From Cohnella kolymensis (GTDB taxonomy: Bacteria; Bacillota; Bacilli; Paenibacillales; Paenibacillaceae), in the NCBI RefSeq assembly GCF_000829465.1, contig NZ_JXAL01000014.1, positions 1-64,000 on the forward strand: a stretch of 64,000 bases of DNA. The letters are read 5' to 3'. The translations under genes and the position numbers were made by a program. The notes below the pieces were generated by a model. It had not been told where the DNA came from. It saw only the letters and a list, made by a program, of their open reading frames with translations, and ran no database searches. This document shows, one piece after another, positions 48,963 through 59,245 of the stretch; the stretch's first letter is position 1; each line of letters opens with the position of its first letter.

Positions 48963-51071
48963 GTGGGCAATCATTCTACTGAAGAAGCGCAGAAGCGCGA
49001 GATAAGAAACAGACGGCATTTCAGCTTCCGGCTGAACGTGTTTTTCTTTGTCACATTTTTTGTTTTTTCCATGCTGATCGTCCGTCTGGCTTATCTTCAA
49101 TTCGTTGAAGGGCCTACGCTGAAAGCACAAGAGCACAAGCTCGGGACACGCCCGGTGTATGTGCCGCCGATTCGCGGCAATATTTATGATTCCAGCGGAC
49201 TTCCGATCGCCTACTCGACTTCTACACAATCTCTGTACTATACGAAGGAACCGGGCACGACCGAGGAAGAAGCCATGGCGCTGGCGCAAGAGCTGGTGAG
49301 AGTTTTTAACCTATACGGAGTCAAAACAGACAAGTACGGCGACTCAAAAGAAAAGCCGCTCACTGCGGCAGACGTCTTCGCCGACATGGACTTCGGTGGT
49401 GTGGTGCATTATCCGTACCAGCCTCGCCGCATTAAATCCGGATTGACGAAGGAAGAGATCGCTTACTTTGCCGAACACAGCAAACAGTTCAAAGGCATCG
49501 ATGTCGTCGAGGAGAGCATCCGTCAGTACAGCCCGGACAAGGTAGCCGTACAGCTTGTCGGTTATTTGAAGAAAATGAAGGGTGCAAGCACTCTCGCCAA
49601 ATATAAAGATGTCAGCAAAACCCAAACCGATCCGACGTTGAAATATTTACCTTCGGAAGAAGTCGGATATGACGGGCTGGAGCTGATGTATCAGGATGAG
49701 CTTCGCGGCCGCAACGGCGTGAAGGAATATCCGGTGAATAAAGACAGCCAGATCGTAGGACCAATGAAGCTCACCAAGCCCGTTAAAGGGAACAACCTCT
49801 ATTTGACCATTAATAAACATATACAATTGGCCACGCAAAAAGCGATTACGGAACATTTGGCTAAAATACGCACGTCGACGAACAAAGCGGAGAGAGCTCA
49901 GTATGCCCGGACCGCTTACGCCGTTGCTATGGAAGTGGACACAGGTAAAGTCGTGGCGATGGCCAGCATGCCGGATTATGATCCGAGTGTCTGGGAGGGC
50001 GGCAGCATCAGCGATAAGGATTTGAAGCAAGTCCAATTTTTCCAGTACAACGGGACGATTAAGGATGTTCCGCCGCCTTACGAAAAATATGAGGAGCGCA
50101 AAGAACATCCCTCCTCGCTGGTGTATTTGGGGTCCACTCAAAAACCGTTGTCCATACTGCTAGGGTTAAACGAGAAATTGTTCACCGTCAACTCCAGGTG
50201 GTATGATCCGGGCTATTTTGAATTCGGTCGCAAAGGATATGAAACCAAGATACGCAATGCGAATGATACGGCAAACGGATGGCTGACTCCGTCTATGGGA
50301 ATTGCGAAGTCTTCCAATGCGTTCATGTCCAAAATGGTGGGAAATGCCCTTTATATGAAATTCAAAGGCGATAGCGGCGTTCAGATCTGGGATCGCTACA
50401 TGAAACAGTTCGGTCTTGGAGTGACAACGGGCAGCGGTTTGCCGAACGAATCCGCCGGCGTTATCGACTACTTCAACGAGGCCGAGAAAGCCAGTGTTCA
50501 ATCGGCACTTATTCGAGCCTCGTGGGGGCAGCAGGGAAGGTATACCACTTTGCAGCTGGCTCAATATGCTTCTATGCTGGCGAACCGCGGTAAAAGAATG
50601 AAGCCTCAGTTCGTAAACGAGATCAGAGACGCTGACAATCATGTCGTACAGCCGTATCAAGCGGAAATTTTGAATACCGTTGATTTCCCGGACTCGTACT
50701 GGAAGACGATCGAGACCGGTATGTCGAAAGTTCCGGTCCAAGGCTTTGAAGGCTTCCCATACAACTTCAACCGGAAAACCGGTACTTCACAGCAGGATGT
50801 AGGCAGTCGTCCCAGAGTAGAGAACGCAGTATTTATCGCATATGCTCCCGCCGAGAAACCGAAGCTGGCTGTAGCTGTGGTAGTGCCGGACGGCGGCTAC
50901 GGCGGGTGGGGCGCCGCGCCGATCGCTCGCCAAATTTTTGACGCATACGATGCTGAGGTCGGATTAACAGGGACCCCGCGCAAGCCGACGCAGGCACCAG
51001 GCACCGCGGGTTCGGCGGGCAGCTCCGTAACGAACGATGCCGCTCCCTCCGACCAGGGAACAGCGCCGTAA
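48963..51071 (+). CDS. Class B penicillin-binding protein (transpeptidase)
   Basis: A 702-residue monofunctional PBP: cytosolic tail, one membrane helix (about 25-47), PBP dimerisation domain with RGNIYDSSGLPIA, and a transpeptidase domain with the SxxK motif in LGSTQKPLS, SxN in KSSNAF and KTG in NRKTGTSQQ. It crosslinks peptidoglycan outside the membrane. The C-terminal 40 residues are Ala/Pro/Ser/Thr-rich. GTG start after AGGAGG. Which Bacillus PBP it equals cannot be settled here. Confidence 0.92.
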   Translation: MGNHSTEEAQKREIRNRRHFSFRLNVFFFVTFFVFSMLIVRLAYLQFVEGPTLKAQEHKLGTRPVYVPPIRGNIYDSSGLPIAYSTSTQSLYYTKEPGTTEEEAMALAQELVRVFNLYGVKTDKYGDSKEKPLTAADVFADMDFGGVVHYPYQPRRIKSGLTKEEIAYFAEHSKQFKGIDVVEESIRQYSPDKVAVQLVGYLKKMKGASTLAKYKDVSKTQTDPTLKYLPSEEVGYDGLELMYQDELRGRNGVKEYPVNKDSQIVGPMKLTKPVKGNNLYLTINKHIQLATQKAITEHLAKIRTSTNKAERAQYARTAYAVAMEVDTGKVVAMASMPDYDPSVWEGGSISDKDLKQVQFFQYNGTIKDVPPPYEKYEERKEHPSSLVYLGSTQKPLSILLGLNEKLFTVNSRWYDPGYFEFGRKGYETKIRNANDTANGWLTPSMGIAKSSNAFMSKMVGNALYMKFKGDSGVQIWDRYMKQFGLGVTTGSGLPNESAGVIDYFNEAEKASVQSALIRASWGQQGRYTTLQLAQYASMLANRGKRMKPQFVNEIRDADNHVVQPYQAEILNTVDFPDSYWKTIETGMSKVPVQGFEGFPYNFNRKTGTSQQDVGSRPRVENAVFIAYAPAEKPKLAVAVVVPDGGYGGWGAAPIARQIFDAYDAEVGLTGTPRKPTQAPGTAGSAGSSVTNDAAPSDQGTAP

Positions 51072-51082
51072 AAAGTGTAGAC

Positions 51083-51111
51083 TCCGCCCTGGAGAAAGGG
51101 CGGATTTTTTT
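51083..51111 (+). terminator. Terminator after the PBP gene
   Basis: TCCGCCC pairs with GGGCGGA, followed by a T7 run. Confidence 0.9.
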
Positions 51112-51201
51112 CGCGCATGCTGTTCTCCATTTCAATTGACGTATCAAAATATGTTAGAATGACGTTGAATTGTCGACGGCAAGAAGGAGTGAAGCAGCGA
51201 A

Positions 51202-51954
51202 TTGGCATATGAGAAAGGGCAATACCGGCTCCTGGCTTTGGATCTGGACGGAACGCTCCTGAACGATCGCAGCGAAATAAGCGACACGAACGCGGAATGG
51301 GTGAGACACGCAGTTCGTGCAGGCGTGACCGTCTGCGTATCGACCGGTCGCGGCTTCCCCAGCGCGCTTCCTTATGCGGAGCAGCTCGGGCTGGATACGC
51401 CGATGATCACCGTGAACGGCGGGGAAATCTGGACGAAGCCTCATTCCCTGCACCGCAGAACGCTGCTCGACGCCGAGAAAGTAATGAAGCTTCATGCGCT
51501 GGCGGAAAAATACGATATCTGGTTCTGGGGCTATACCACCGAGAGTATTTACAACAAAGAACGGTGGACAGGCGACACGATTTCCAGCAAGTGGTTAAAA
51601 TTCGGCTACTACACCGAGGATGTTCCGATACTTGACGCCATTCTGGCAGAAATCCGCACTTGGGACGGGCTTGAGATCAGCAACTCCTCCCCTTACAATA
51701 TCGAGATCAACGCCGCAGGTGTGTCCAAGGCGACCGCACTTATGGAAGTTTGCCGGATGCTGGGTTACGACATGTCTGAAGTCGTGGCGGTCGGGGACAG
51801 CTTGAACGATATCGCCGCCATACGCGCATCAGGCTTAGGTGTGGCGATGGGCAACGCCCAAGACGAGGTCAAGGCTGCAGCGGATGTCATTACAGATACT
51901 GAAAATGAACATGGTGTAGCGAAAGTCATTCAAAATTATGTACTAAGGACGTGA
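51202..51954 (+). CDS. Cof-type HAD-IIB phosphatase
   Basis: A 250-residue cytosolic haloacid dehalogenase-type hydrolase. Motif I is LALDLDGTLL, motif II CVSTGRG, motif III a lysine in AGVSKATAL, and motif IV VAVGDSLNDIAAI, with a type IIB cap (about 85-180). Family members dephosphorylate sugar phosphates or FMN; the substrate is unknown. TTG start after AAGGAG. It is followed at 6 bases by the DUF456 gene. Confidence 0.92.
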   Translation: MAYEKGQYRLLALDLDGTLLNDRSEISDTNAEWVRHAVRAGVTVCVSTGRGFPSALPYAEQLGLDTPMITVNGGEIWTKPHSLHRRTLLDAEKVMKLHALAEKYDIWFWGYTTESIYNKERWTGDTISSKWLKFGYYTEDVPILDAILAEIRTWDGLEISNSSPYNIEINAAGVSKATALMEVCRMLGYDMSEVVAVGDSLNDIAAIRASGLGVAMGNAQDEVKAAADVITDTENEHGVAKVIQNYVLRT

Positions 51955-51960
51955 TGTCCG

Positions 51961-52446
51961 ATGGCAGTGCTGGGCTGGCTGATTATCGTCGCCTTATTTG
52001 CAGTGGGAATGGCAGGTGCCGTATTCCCCATACTGCCTGGGGCGCTCGCGATCTATGCGGCATTTTTCGTCTACGGCTGGTTTTTCGGCTTTGACCCGTT
52101 CGGCGCCTGGTTTTGGATCTTCCAAACGCTCATTGTCGTCGTTTTGTTTGCCGCGGATTATATGGTAAACGCATGGGGCGTCAAAAGGTTCGGCGGGTCG
52201 CGAGCATCCGTGATCGGAAGCACGATCGGCATTGTGATAGGGCCTTTCGTCATCCCCGGCTTCGGTCTCATCATCGGGCCGCTCGCAGGCGCTATTATCG
52301 GGGAAATCCTTCACGGTTCATCGCTCGATCGTGCCGTGAAAGTCGGTTGGGGTGCCCTCGTCGGCCTTTTCACCAGCACGGTCGTTAAACTCATTTTGCA
52401 AGCGGCAATGATCGTCATTTTTATTATATGGCTTGTTGCCTATTAA
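51961..52446 (+). CDS. DUF456 membrane protein
   Basis: A 161-residue integral membrane protein of the DUF456 family, with repeated Gly-rich helices ([19 protein letters not shown] and [27 protein letters not shown]). Function unknown. Overlapping spacing suggests co-transcription with the HAD phosphatase and the following ThuA-like gene. Confidence 0.85.
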   Translation: MAVLGWLIIVALFAVGMAGAVFPILPGALAIYAAFFVYGWFFGFDPFGAWFWIFQTLIVVVLFAADYMVNAWGVKRFGGSRASVIGSTIGIVIGPFVIPGFGLIIGPLAGAIIGEILHGSSLDRAVKVGWGALVGLFTSTVVKLILQAAMIVIFIIWLVAY

Positions 52447-52462
52447 TCCTAAGGAGAGATGC

Positions 52463-53187
52463 ATGATGGTTCGAGTAACGGTCTGGAATGAATTCAAGCA
52501 TGAGCAAATACATGAAGAGGTGCGGGGAGTTTATCCGAACGGCATTCACAGCGCGATCGCAGAAGGATTGCAGGCCGCCGAGCAAGGTTTTAACGTTCGT
52601 ACGGCTACCCAGCCGGAGCCGGAGCACGGACTGACTCAGGCAGTGCTCGACAGCACGGATGTGCTCATCTGGTGGGGACATATGGCTCATGAGGAGGTGC
52701 AAGATGAAATCGTGAGCCGGGTTCACGAACGCGTACTTAACGGGATGGGACTTATCGTCCTTCATTCGGGACATTTTTCGAAAATATTCAAAAAACTGAT
52801 GGGAACCGGCTGCGATCTGAAATGGCGGGAAGCAACGAGAAAGAGCGGATCTGGACCGTGGATCCGTCGCACCCGATCGCGGAAGGTGTGCCGGAGCACT
52901 TCGAATTGAAGCCGGAGGAAATGTATGGCGAGCACTTCGACATTCCTGCGCCGGACGAGCTTATTTTCGTCAGCTGGTTCGAAGGCGGGGAAGTGTTCCG
53001 CAGCGGCTGCACGTTCCGCCGCGGACAGGGCAAAATCTTCTACTTCCGTCCGGGACATGAGACTTACCCGACGTACTATAATCCGCTGGTGCGGCGAGTG
53101 ATCGCCAATGCGGTGAAATGGGCGGCTCCGTCAGCCGTTGCCAAGCCGGTTCGCGGAAATCATCAGCCGCTCGAACCGATCAAGTGA
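52463..53187 (+). pseudogene. ThuA-like trehalose utilisation protein, frameshifted
   Basis: Two frames join into a ThuA-family protein (glutamine amidotransferase-like fold, linked to sugar use) of about 241 aa. The first frame has [24 protein letters not shown] and [14 protein letters not shown] up to CDLKWREA. The second has [35 protein letters not shown] and GQGKIFYFRPGHETYPTYY. A single missing base near 52830-52836 explains the break. RBS AAGGAG precedes ATGATG at 52463. The conservation on both sides argues for a recent change or sequencing error. Confidence 0.82.
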
Positions 53188-53205
53188 ATCGAGGCTTAGA
53201 ATCCA

Positions 53206-54831
53206 GTGAAAAAAGATACACTGCTTAAAGGTACGCTTATCCTGGCGGCCGCGGCGCTTGTCGCCCGGGCGCTGGGTGTGTTTCAGCGGGTACCGCTGGA
53301 GTATTTGCTTGGCAACAAAGGGGATGGCTACTACAGCGTTGCGAATAACGTGTATCTGCTGCTCCTTGTCATTGCAACGGCTGGAATACCGAGTGCTATC
53401 AGCAAAATGGTCTCCGAGCGACATGCGCTTGGCCGGGAAGAGGAAGCGAGGCAGGTGTATCGCGCAGCGTTGTTGTTCGGAGGCGCTGCAGGAATCGTCA
53501 TCACGTTGGCGCTCTACGCAATGGCTCCGTGGCTGGCTGAAAGCATAATTGGACGTCCGGGTGCAGCGTCCGCCATTCGTGCAATCGCACCCGCTTTGCT
53601 GCTGTTTCCGACGATCGCCATGATGCGCGGTTACTTCCAAGGACGGCAGTATATGATGGCCGGGGGCTTATCTCAAATCGTAGAGCAGATACTTCGGGTC
53701 GCAGCAGCCGTCGCCATTGCGTTCACTCTGTACAGCTGGAATAAAAACGACGAGTGGATTGCGGCAGGCGCTTCATTCGGCAGCGTGCTCGGCAGCATCG
53801 GAGCATTTGCGGTAATGCTTTATTACGCAAAAAAGCTCCGGAATGCGGACAGGCAGGATCAGCCGAATCTCAAGCCTGCCGTACCACTGGCGCGGTCTCT
53901 CATCTACCGTGAAATGTTACGCTTGTCCGTTCCCATTGTCTTGACTGCAGTCACGGTACAGTTGATGTATACGCTTGACTCGCTGCTCGTTGTGCCGCTG
54001 ACAGAGCATCGCTGGGGCGCTGTGACCGCGGAACAATGGTGGGGCATACTCGGCAACCGGGCGCAGTCCGTAGCGGGTATTCCCGTCATTCTAGCCATAG
54101 CGCTTAGCCAGTCCATTATCCCTGTGATATCTTCTGCCCACGCAGTAGGAGATAACAGCCGCGTGGGCCGGCAATCCTCGCTGGCCATTCGGCTCGCATT
54201 ATACAGCGGTTTGCCGATCGTTCTATTGTTAACGATAGGCGCCTATAGTGTGAACGGAGCACTGTTCAGCTCCGCGGAGGGCAGTGGAATCGTGGCGATG
54301 CTCACCTTCGGCACACTTTTCCAAATCACCATGATGGTTACGAATTCAATCCTGCTGGGTTTGGGTCAGCCGAAGAAAGCAATGATGCATGCTTTTGCAG
54401 GAATTATTCTAAAAGTCATTTTGAGCTTTGCGTTGGCGCCGTGGTTCGGTGTATACGGTATTGTGGCCGCCACGACGATCTGTTTCCTGTCTGCTATGAT
54501 CTTTAATATCATGAGCATTCAGCGTTTGACCGAGCTTCGCATTGTCGGCGATCGCTGGCCTGGATTCATTGCGACAACCGCGTCCTTAGGCGCTGCCGTG
54601 GGACTGATTCAGTGGCTTATGCTCACCGTGAGCGTAGGGTTGCCTGACAAGTTGTCTTTCCTTCTGACTTCCGCTGTGCTGGGTATCGTCGTCGCCGGCT
54701 TCTATCCCGTGTTGTTGGTCATGCTTAAAGTCGTCACAGCTGAAGAGGTAGCTATCTACCCGCGGCCTGTACGGCGTCTTCTTGCGCCGGTGCTGAAGCT
54801 TCGTGCCAAGACCTTCGAGCGCGGAATGTAA
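53206..54831 (+). CDS. MurJ/SpoVB-type polysaccharide flippase
   Basis: A 541-residue MATE-like (MVF) membrane protein with about 14 helices, related to YtgP (MurJ) and SpoVB of Bacillus, which flip lipid II across the membrane. The N-terminus KGTLILAAAALVARALGVFQRVPL and the MMRGYFQGRQYM and SQIVEQILR segments are typical. GTG start 18 bases after the ThuA-like stop. Distinguishing the vegetative from the sporulation paralogue needs a phylogeny. Confidence 0.88.
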   Translation: MKKDTLLKGTLILAAAALVARALGVFQRVPLEYLLGNKGDGYYSVANNVYLLLLVIATAGIPSAISKMVSERHALGREEEARQVYRAALLFGGAAGIVITLALYAMAPWLAESIIGRPGAASAIRAIAPALLLFPTIAMMRGYFQGRQYMMAGGLSQIVEQILRVAAAVAIAFTLYSWNKNDEWIAAGASFGSVLGSIGAFAVMLYYAKKLRNADRQDQPNLKPAVPLARSLIYREMLRLSVPIVLTAVTVQLMYTLDSLLVVPLTEHRWGAVTAEQWWGILGNRAQSVAGIPVILAIALSQSIIPVISSAHAVGDNSRVGRQSSLAIRLALYSGLPIVLLLTIGAYSVNGALFSSAEGSGIVAMLTFGTLFQITMMVTNSILLGLGQPKKAMMHAFAGIILKVILSFALAPWFGVYGIVAATTICFLSAMIFNIMSIQRLTELRIVGDRWPGFIATTASLGAAVGLIQWLMLTVSVGLPDKLSFLLTSAVLGIVVAGFYPVLLVMLKVVTAEEVAIYPRPVRRLLAPVLKLRAKTFERGM

Positions 54832-54843
54832 GTTTCCTGACCT

Positions 54844-56064
54844 TTATTTATTTCTCAGCGACAATACCGCGGTCTGCATTTTATACTGTCCGAACAGGTG
54901 CTCATGAGTCATGTCTATGACCAGAGGCATGTCTATTCGCTGCAGATGTGAAAGAATATCCAAGCTGTCAAACCAATCGCCTTCACTTACCGGGCTGAGC
55001 GGTCGATCCGGCCAAGCTTCGGCGAGAGGCGGGCTGAACCACAGCTTATCAAGGGCGGCATGCTCCGTAGCGGGGCTGCCGTCTTTTTGCTGTCTCCGCA
55101 CTTTAGAAAAACGGCTCGGCCAGTAATCCGCACGGGATCCGGTGTGCGGAACTTGCAATGCAAAAGCGTGCGCGGATTGGAGTACGGCGGGGTAACCGAA
55201 CAACATTGCATATAAACTTTTGCCGAATTCGATTCGCTCCGATAAATTTGTAAAGTCTTCGAGCACTCGCCCCGCTAAACGCCTGCTGCTTCTATTTCCG
55301 GAATCGCCGCCGCCCCGCAGAGGAACAACGACTTGATTCAGCTGCAAAATGGGCTGGCTTCGAAAAGATACGGTGTCAAAAACCCGATTCCGGTAATAGG
55401 GATCTGCTACGACTCTCCCTTGAATGACATTTTGCTCATTGATGATAAGAGCCACTGTTAACGGTACCGGGTTGCGATCGATCCAAAACCGGTTCCAGAA
55501 AGGCTGCATGAAGCGCGAAACGCCGAATTGGGGCAGCAGATGCCACAGCGGCCGGCCCGTTCGCCGGCTTTCGGAATACAGGAGGAGCTGCGGATATGCA
55601 TCGCCAAAAATGAGAGCGTTGCAAGCTTCGAGAAGCTTGAAAATGGACTCTAGGGATGGGCCATCCATCACCTGAGGCGTCCACTGTCCTTTCAAATCCG
55701 TCATGTTCCAACCGCCGTTGCGTGATACCATGTGAGCCAGAAACGACCAGTGCAGCTCAAGATGCGCTTCATAAAAGCGCCAATATGCACTCGTGCGCGT
55801 CACATTATTGCGATTGAACTCAGCCGTTTCTGCGAGGATTCTAGTGCACAGCTCTTTCTCGTGAGCCGACAATGTGCCGTTCCGATTCCGCTCACTTCTC
55901 GAGACGGAAATGAGCTGGCGCCTGAAGTGTTCGACGCCCTCCGGATTGATATGTAGATCGTTTCTCCTCCGCGTCAGCAGGAACGAACCCCAAAGAGCGG
56001 ACCCTTTTCCCGCCAAACCGAGCGCCAAATGCTTGAACACCTCTACCAGCGGCAACACAATCAC
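54844..56064 (-). CDS. DUF2515 family protein (YppC-like)
   Basis: A 406-residue protein resembling Bacillus YppC (DUF2515), of unknown function. Recognisable stretches are NNVTRTSAYWRFYEAHLELHW, AHMVSRNGGWNMTDL and LLEACNALIFGDAYPQLLLY. A hydrophobic N-terminal start (MIVLPLVEVFKHLAL) may be a weak membrane anchor. The start codon is unsure: the GTG at 56064 and another two codons in both fit an AGGGG. Convergent with the flippase gene. Confidence 0.75.
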   Translation of the reverse strand: MIVLPLVEVFKHLALGLAGKGSALWGSFLLTRRRNDLHINPEGVEHFRRQLISVSRSERNRNGTLSAHEKELCTRILAETAEFNRNNVTRTSAYWRFYEAHLELHWSFLAHMVSRNGGWNMTDLKGQWTPQVMDGPSLESIFKLLEACNALIFGDAYPQLLLYSESRRTGRPLWHLLPQFGVSRFMQPFWNRFWIDRNPVPLTVALIINEQNVIQGRVVADPYYRNRVFDTVSFRSQPILQLNQVVVPLRGGGDSGNRSSRRLAGRVLEDFTNLSERIEFGKSLYAMLFGYPAVLQSAHAFALQVPHTGSRADYWPSRFSKVRRQQKDGSPATEHAALDKLWFSPPLAEAWPDRPLSPVSEGDWFDSLDILSHLQRIDMPLVIDMTHEHLFGQYKMQTAVLSLRNK

Positions 56065-56161
56065 CCCTATCGCAGGATTTCCAAATCACACGTCGAAATA
56101 TGTAAATTGCAGTTAAAATGTTCCACCAAGAACACTCATGATCAGGGGAGAGATTACATTA

Positions 56162-57715
56162 ATGGGGAAATATTCGCTGAAAAAAATGGCTTTAATCGCT
56201 TGTGCGCTGCTGTTGATCTTTATTGTCGGATGCGAGTCGGTCGGGGGACGTAATATAAATCAATTGATTTTGAAGCAATTGGAAGTTGAGAAGCTGGAGC
56301 AGTCTCAATTCATAGAGGTGGACATCGATTATAACGAGAATCAGCTCAATGAAGAAGATGCAAAAACGGCTCAAATGATGAAATGGTTCGAAAAGACTTC
56401 GCTTGAAATCACTCACTCCAAAATTGACGGCAAAGGCAGTATGTGGGTAAAAGGGGTATTCACCTTCAGCAAAGGCTCCATCCCTTTCACGTTGCATGCG
56501 GATAGCAAGACGGTTCGACTGGACGTCGAGGGCGTTTCGCGTCCGCTTATTTTGGACATCCATTCTGTCATGCGTTCGCCTCTTCCGGGGTTGATGCCTC
56601 CGGTGCATAATGCGGGCGCGCAAGATGCGCTTGTGAAATCGGCCCGCCAGCTGATCCGGAATGTGGCTCCCTATTTTGTAAACGCACTGCCTAATCCTCC
56701 GGTGATCAGCGTTGAACCGGCGACGGAGAACGTGAACGGCGTGTCCACATCATTGACCAAGGTTCATGCCGAACTGAATGGAGAACAGCTGGGTGAATTG
56801 ATTCCCATCTACCTGGATCGGTTGATACAGGACAAAGAGGGATTCCGCAGCATGCTGCGTACTGTCGTACAGTGGGCGATGGATCTACCGCCTGAAATGA
56901 AAGAGATTTTCGACACGGGCTTTGAAGAGGAGAAGAATATCGAAGCCTATGTCGATGAAGGAATGGCTGAGCTATGGCCGATGCTGGAAGATGCGCAAAA
57001 AGAACTGAAGGACATGCGGCAGGACGATGAGTGGAAAGAGATTTTCGACAAAGGCATCACGCTGACTACCGACTTATATTTCGATGATCAGATGTATTTG
57101 CGAAAGTCCGCCATGCAGCTGAAGATTGCGCCTGCAGCTTTTGCGCGCGAGGATTTTCCGGTCCGCCAAATCACCGTCCGCACCCGCGGCGAAATGTGGA
57201 ATGTGAACGGGGATGTTGCAGTGCCGGCCGTTGACGTTCCTGCCAATGCTCTCAATTTTGAAGAAATGGGCAGCATGCAACCTTTCAAAATACTCGGAAT
57301 GATGGATAAGCAATCGGTAATCTATAATATTTTAAAAAATGATTTGCAGGTGGACGATCAATCTTTCACGCTGAGCAGCGAGTGGGGTGTCCCGTTCTAT
57401 CAGGATAAAAAAGGTGTCGCCTATGTACCGATCCGCTCAACCATGGATGAATTTGGCGTCGCGCTCAGCACATCTGCCCGCAAGGGAGAAATTCGCTTCT
57501 ACGATGAAGCCACGGGCCAGAAGTTTCTGTTCCTCATCGGTTCACAGAAGGCATTCGTTGACGGCAAAGCTGTCAAGCTGTCGTATAAAGTTACGGTTGA
57601 CAAACACTTCACCTATATCGCTGCGCCCGATTTGTTCCGCCTTCTGAAGGCTGAATATAAAGTGACCAAGTCTGCGGACGGCGGGCTGCGGATGACGGTT
57701 ACAAGGGATTTGTAA
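56162..57715 (+). CDS. Large lipoprotein with C-terminal stalk (Cu amine oxidase N) domain
   Basis: A 517-residue exported lipoprotein with lipobox LIFIVGC. The long middle region is mixed helical/strand of unknown fold. The C-terminal about 100 residues resemble the copper amine oxidase N-terminal-type domain common on Paenibacillus surface proteins (GVAYVPIRSTMDEFGV, DGKAVKLSYKVTV, TYIAAPDLFRLL). This domain binds no copper and usually mediates wall attachment. The ATG at 56162 has GGGGAGAG upstream. Role unknown. Confidence 0.78.
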   Translation: MGKYSLKKMALIACALLLIFIVGCESVGGRNINQLILKQLEVEKLEQSQFIEVDIDYNENQLNEEDAKTAQMMKWFEKTSLEITHSKIDGKGSMWVKGVFTFSKGSIPFTLHADSKTVRLDVEGVSRPLILDIHSVMRSPLPGLMPPVHNAGAQDALVKSARQLIRNVAPYFVNALPNPPVISVEPATENVNGVSTSLTKVHAELNGEQLGELIPIYLDRLIQDKEGFRSMLRTVVQWAMDLPPEMKEIFDTGFEEEKNIEAYVDEGMAELWPMLEDAQKELKDMRQDDEWKEIFDKGITLTTDLYFDDQMYLRKSAMQLKIAPAAFAREDFPVRQITVRTRGEMWNVNGDVAVPAVDVPANALNFEEMGSMQPFKILGMMDKQSVIYNILKNDLQVDDQSFTLSSEWGVPFYQDKKGVAYVPIRSTMDEFGVALSTSARKGEIRFYDEATGQKFLFLIGSQKAFVDGKAVKLSYKVTVDKHFTYIAAPDLFRLLKAEYKVTKSADGGLRMTVTRDL

Positions 57716-57760
57716 AAAGGTTATAATAACTCCTATAGAGAGAAAGAGGAGGAATGTACG

Positions 57761-58111
57761 ATGCAGCGCATTACGCAAGAAGCGGATTTTCGGAAAATGA
57801 TCGCTGACGACCGGTTAACGGTGGTGGTGTTTAAAACAACCTGGTGTAAAGACTGTCATTTTATGGAACCTTTTATTGCCGACGTTGAAGCGGACTATGC
57901 AGATCGGTTAACAATGATCGAGATTGACCGCGACGATATGGCGGATTTGTGCGCGGAGCTTAATATTCTTGGAATTCCAAGCTTCATCGCTTTCCGGAGC
58001 GGGCAAGAGTTAGTCCGTTTTGTAAGCAAGCTGAGGAAAACCCGGGAGGAAATCGAACAGTTCCTGGATCGTGCGGTTGCGGTCTCGAACGCGCTGCCCG
58101 CAGCGAAGTAA
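57761..58111 (+). CDS. Thioredoxin-like protein
   Basis: A 116-residue cytosolic thioredoxin-fold protein with redox motif TTWCKDCHFM (C-x2-C) and cis-proline in NILGIPSFIAF. The active site WCKDC differs from thioredoxin's WCGPC, so the potential and partner probably differ. RBS AAGAGGAGG. It is followed by a strong terminator. Confidence 0.88.
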   Translation: MQRITQEADFRKMIADDRLTVVVFKTTWCKDCHFMEPFIADVEADYADRLTMIEIDRDDMADLCAELNILGIPSFIAFRSGQELVRFVSKLRKTREEIEQFLDRAVAVSNALPAAK

Positions 58112-58126
58112 CCGTTTCACAGATTC

Positions 58127-58170
58127 GCACCTCTTTCCCCGTTACAACGGGTGAAAGGGGTGCTTTTTTT
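58127..58170 (+). terminator. Terminator after the thioredoxin-like gene
   Basis: GCACCTCTTTCCCCGTT pairs with AACGGGTGAAAGGGGTGC with one mismatch, followed by a T7 run. Confidence 0.92.
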
Positions 58171-58274
58171 ATACCGTTAGTGTCACATTTTGAACATGGC
58201 ATTGGGGGATGGGCTTGGGTATAATTAGATTTGGCTGGCTTTGCGCCTACTTTCACAAGAAATCGGGGATGGGC

Positions 58275-59228
58275 ATGACCGTACAAAGATATCGGATACT
58301 GACCCTGTTAAGCTGTATCGGCATGTTTCTCGTGTTGATTGCCGGCGTACTCGTTACGAATACGGAATCCGGCGAAGGATGCGGAACGGACTGGCCTTTG
58401 TGCAACGGCCGCTTCGTACCGGCATATACGCTGCCGTCCATCGTTGAATATTCACACCGCGCAATAACAGGAATTGTCGGACTGTTGATCGGCGCTTCAT
58501 TCATCGTCACATGGCGATGGAAGCCCGCTCGAAATAAAGAATCTCTTACGTACGCCGGCGGAGCGCTGTTTTTCACGTTCCTGCAGGCGATCCTTGGAAT
58601 GATGGCGGTAAAATGGCAGCAATCGTCGCTTGTTATGGCACTGCATTTCGGGATATCGTTGTTCGCCTTCAGCTGTACTTGGCTGCTCTATTCTTTGGCG
58701 AAGCGGGATACGATGTGGGATAACACGGACGGCCGCACTGCGGCTGGCGCATCTGGAATGACCGTCAAAGCCCTGACGGTTCCCAGGACACTGTACCGAA
58801 GCGTCGTAGCTGTCCTGGCGTATTGTTATGTCGTCGTCTATCTAGGCGCGTATATACGCCATACGAGCTCCGGCGGCGGCTGCACAGGCTGGCCGCTCTG
58901 TAACGGTGAAGTTGTGCCTGAGCTTGGCGGCGTAACCGGCATTGCATTCGCTCACCGGGTTGCCGCGCTTCTCTTGCTGCTGCTGGTCGGCTTACTGGCC
59001 TGGAACGTGCGTAAAGCCGCAGGCGCCAAATCCGAGCTGACCTCGATCGCGTCGGGCACTTTGCTGCTTGTCATTCTGCAGGTGTTCAGCGGCGGCCTGC
59101 TTGCGATGACACTAGACAATGAGGATGTCTATGTCTTCACGAGTCTTCTTCATACGATTATTATTGCCGCGCTTTTCAGCATGCTTTGTTTGCTCGCCGT
59201 CAGGGTGCGGCAAATGTCTCGTTCATAG
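58275..59228 (+). CDS. ctaA: Haem A synthase
   Basis: A 317-residue membrane protein with eight helices that oxidises haem O to haem A. The two halves each contain a C-x6-C pair (GCGTDWPLCNG and GCTGWPLCNG) and haem-ligand histidines (EYSHRAITG, ALHFG, FAHRVAAL, LLHTI). Start ATG at 58275 has GGGG about 7 bases upstream; a longer frame from 58209 is less likely. With ctaB it would supply haem A to the ba3 oxidase. UbiD follows after 17 bases. Confidence 0.95.
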   Translation: MTVQRYRILTLLSCIGMFLVLIAGVLVTNTESGEGCGTDWPLCNGRFVPAYTLPSIVEYSHRAITGIVGLLIGASFIVTWRWKPARNKESLTYAGGALFFTFLQAILGMMAVKWQQSSLVMALHFGISLFAFSCTWLLYSLAKRDTMWDNTDGRTAAGASGMTVKALTVPRTLYRSVVAVLAYCYVVVYLGAYIRHTSSGGGCTGWPLCNGEVVPELGGVTGIAFAHRVAALLLLLLVGLLAWNVRKAAGAKSELTSIASGTLLLVILQVFSGGLLAMTLDNEDVYVFTSLLHTIIIAALFSMLCLLAVRVRQMSRS

Positions 59229-59245
59229 CGACCGGAGGTTAACAT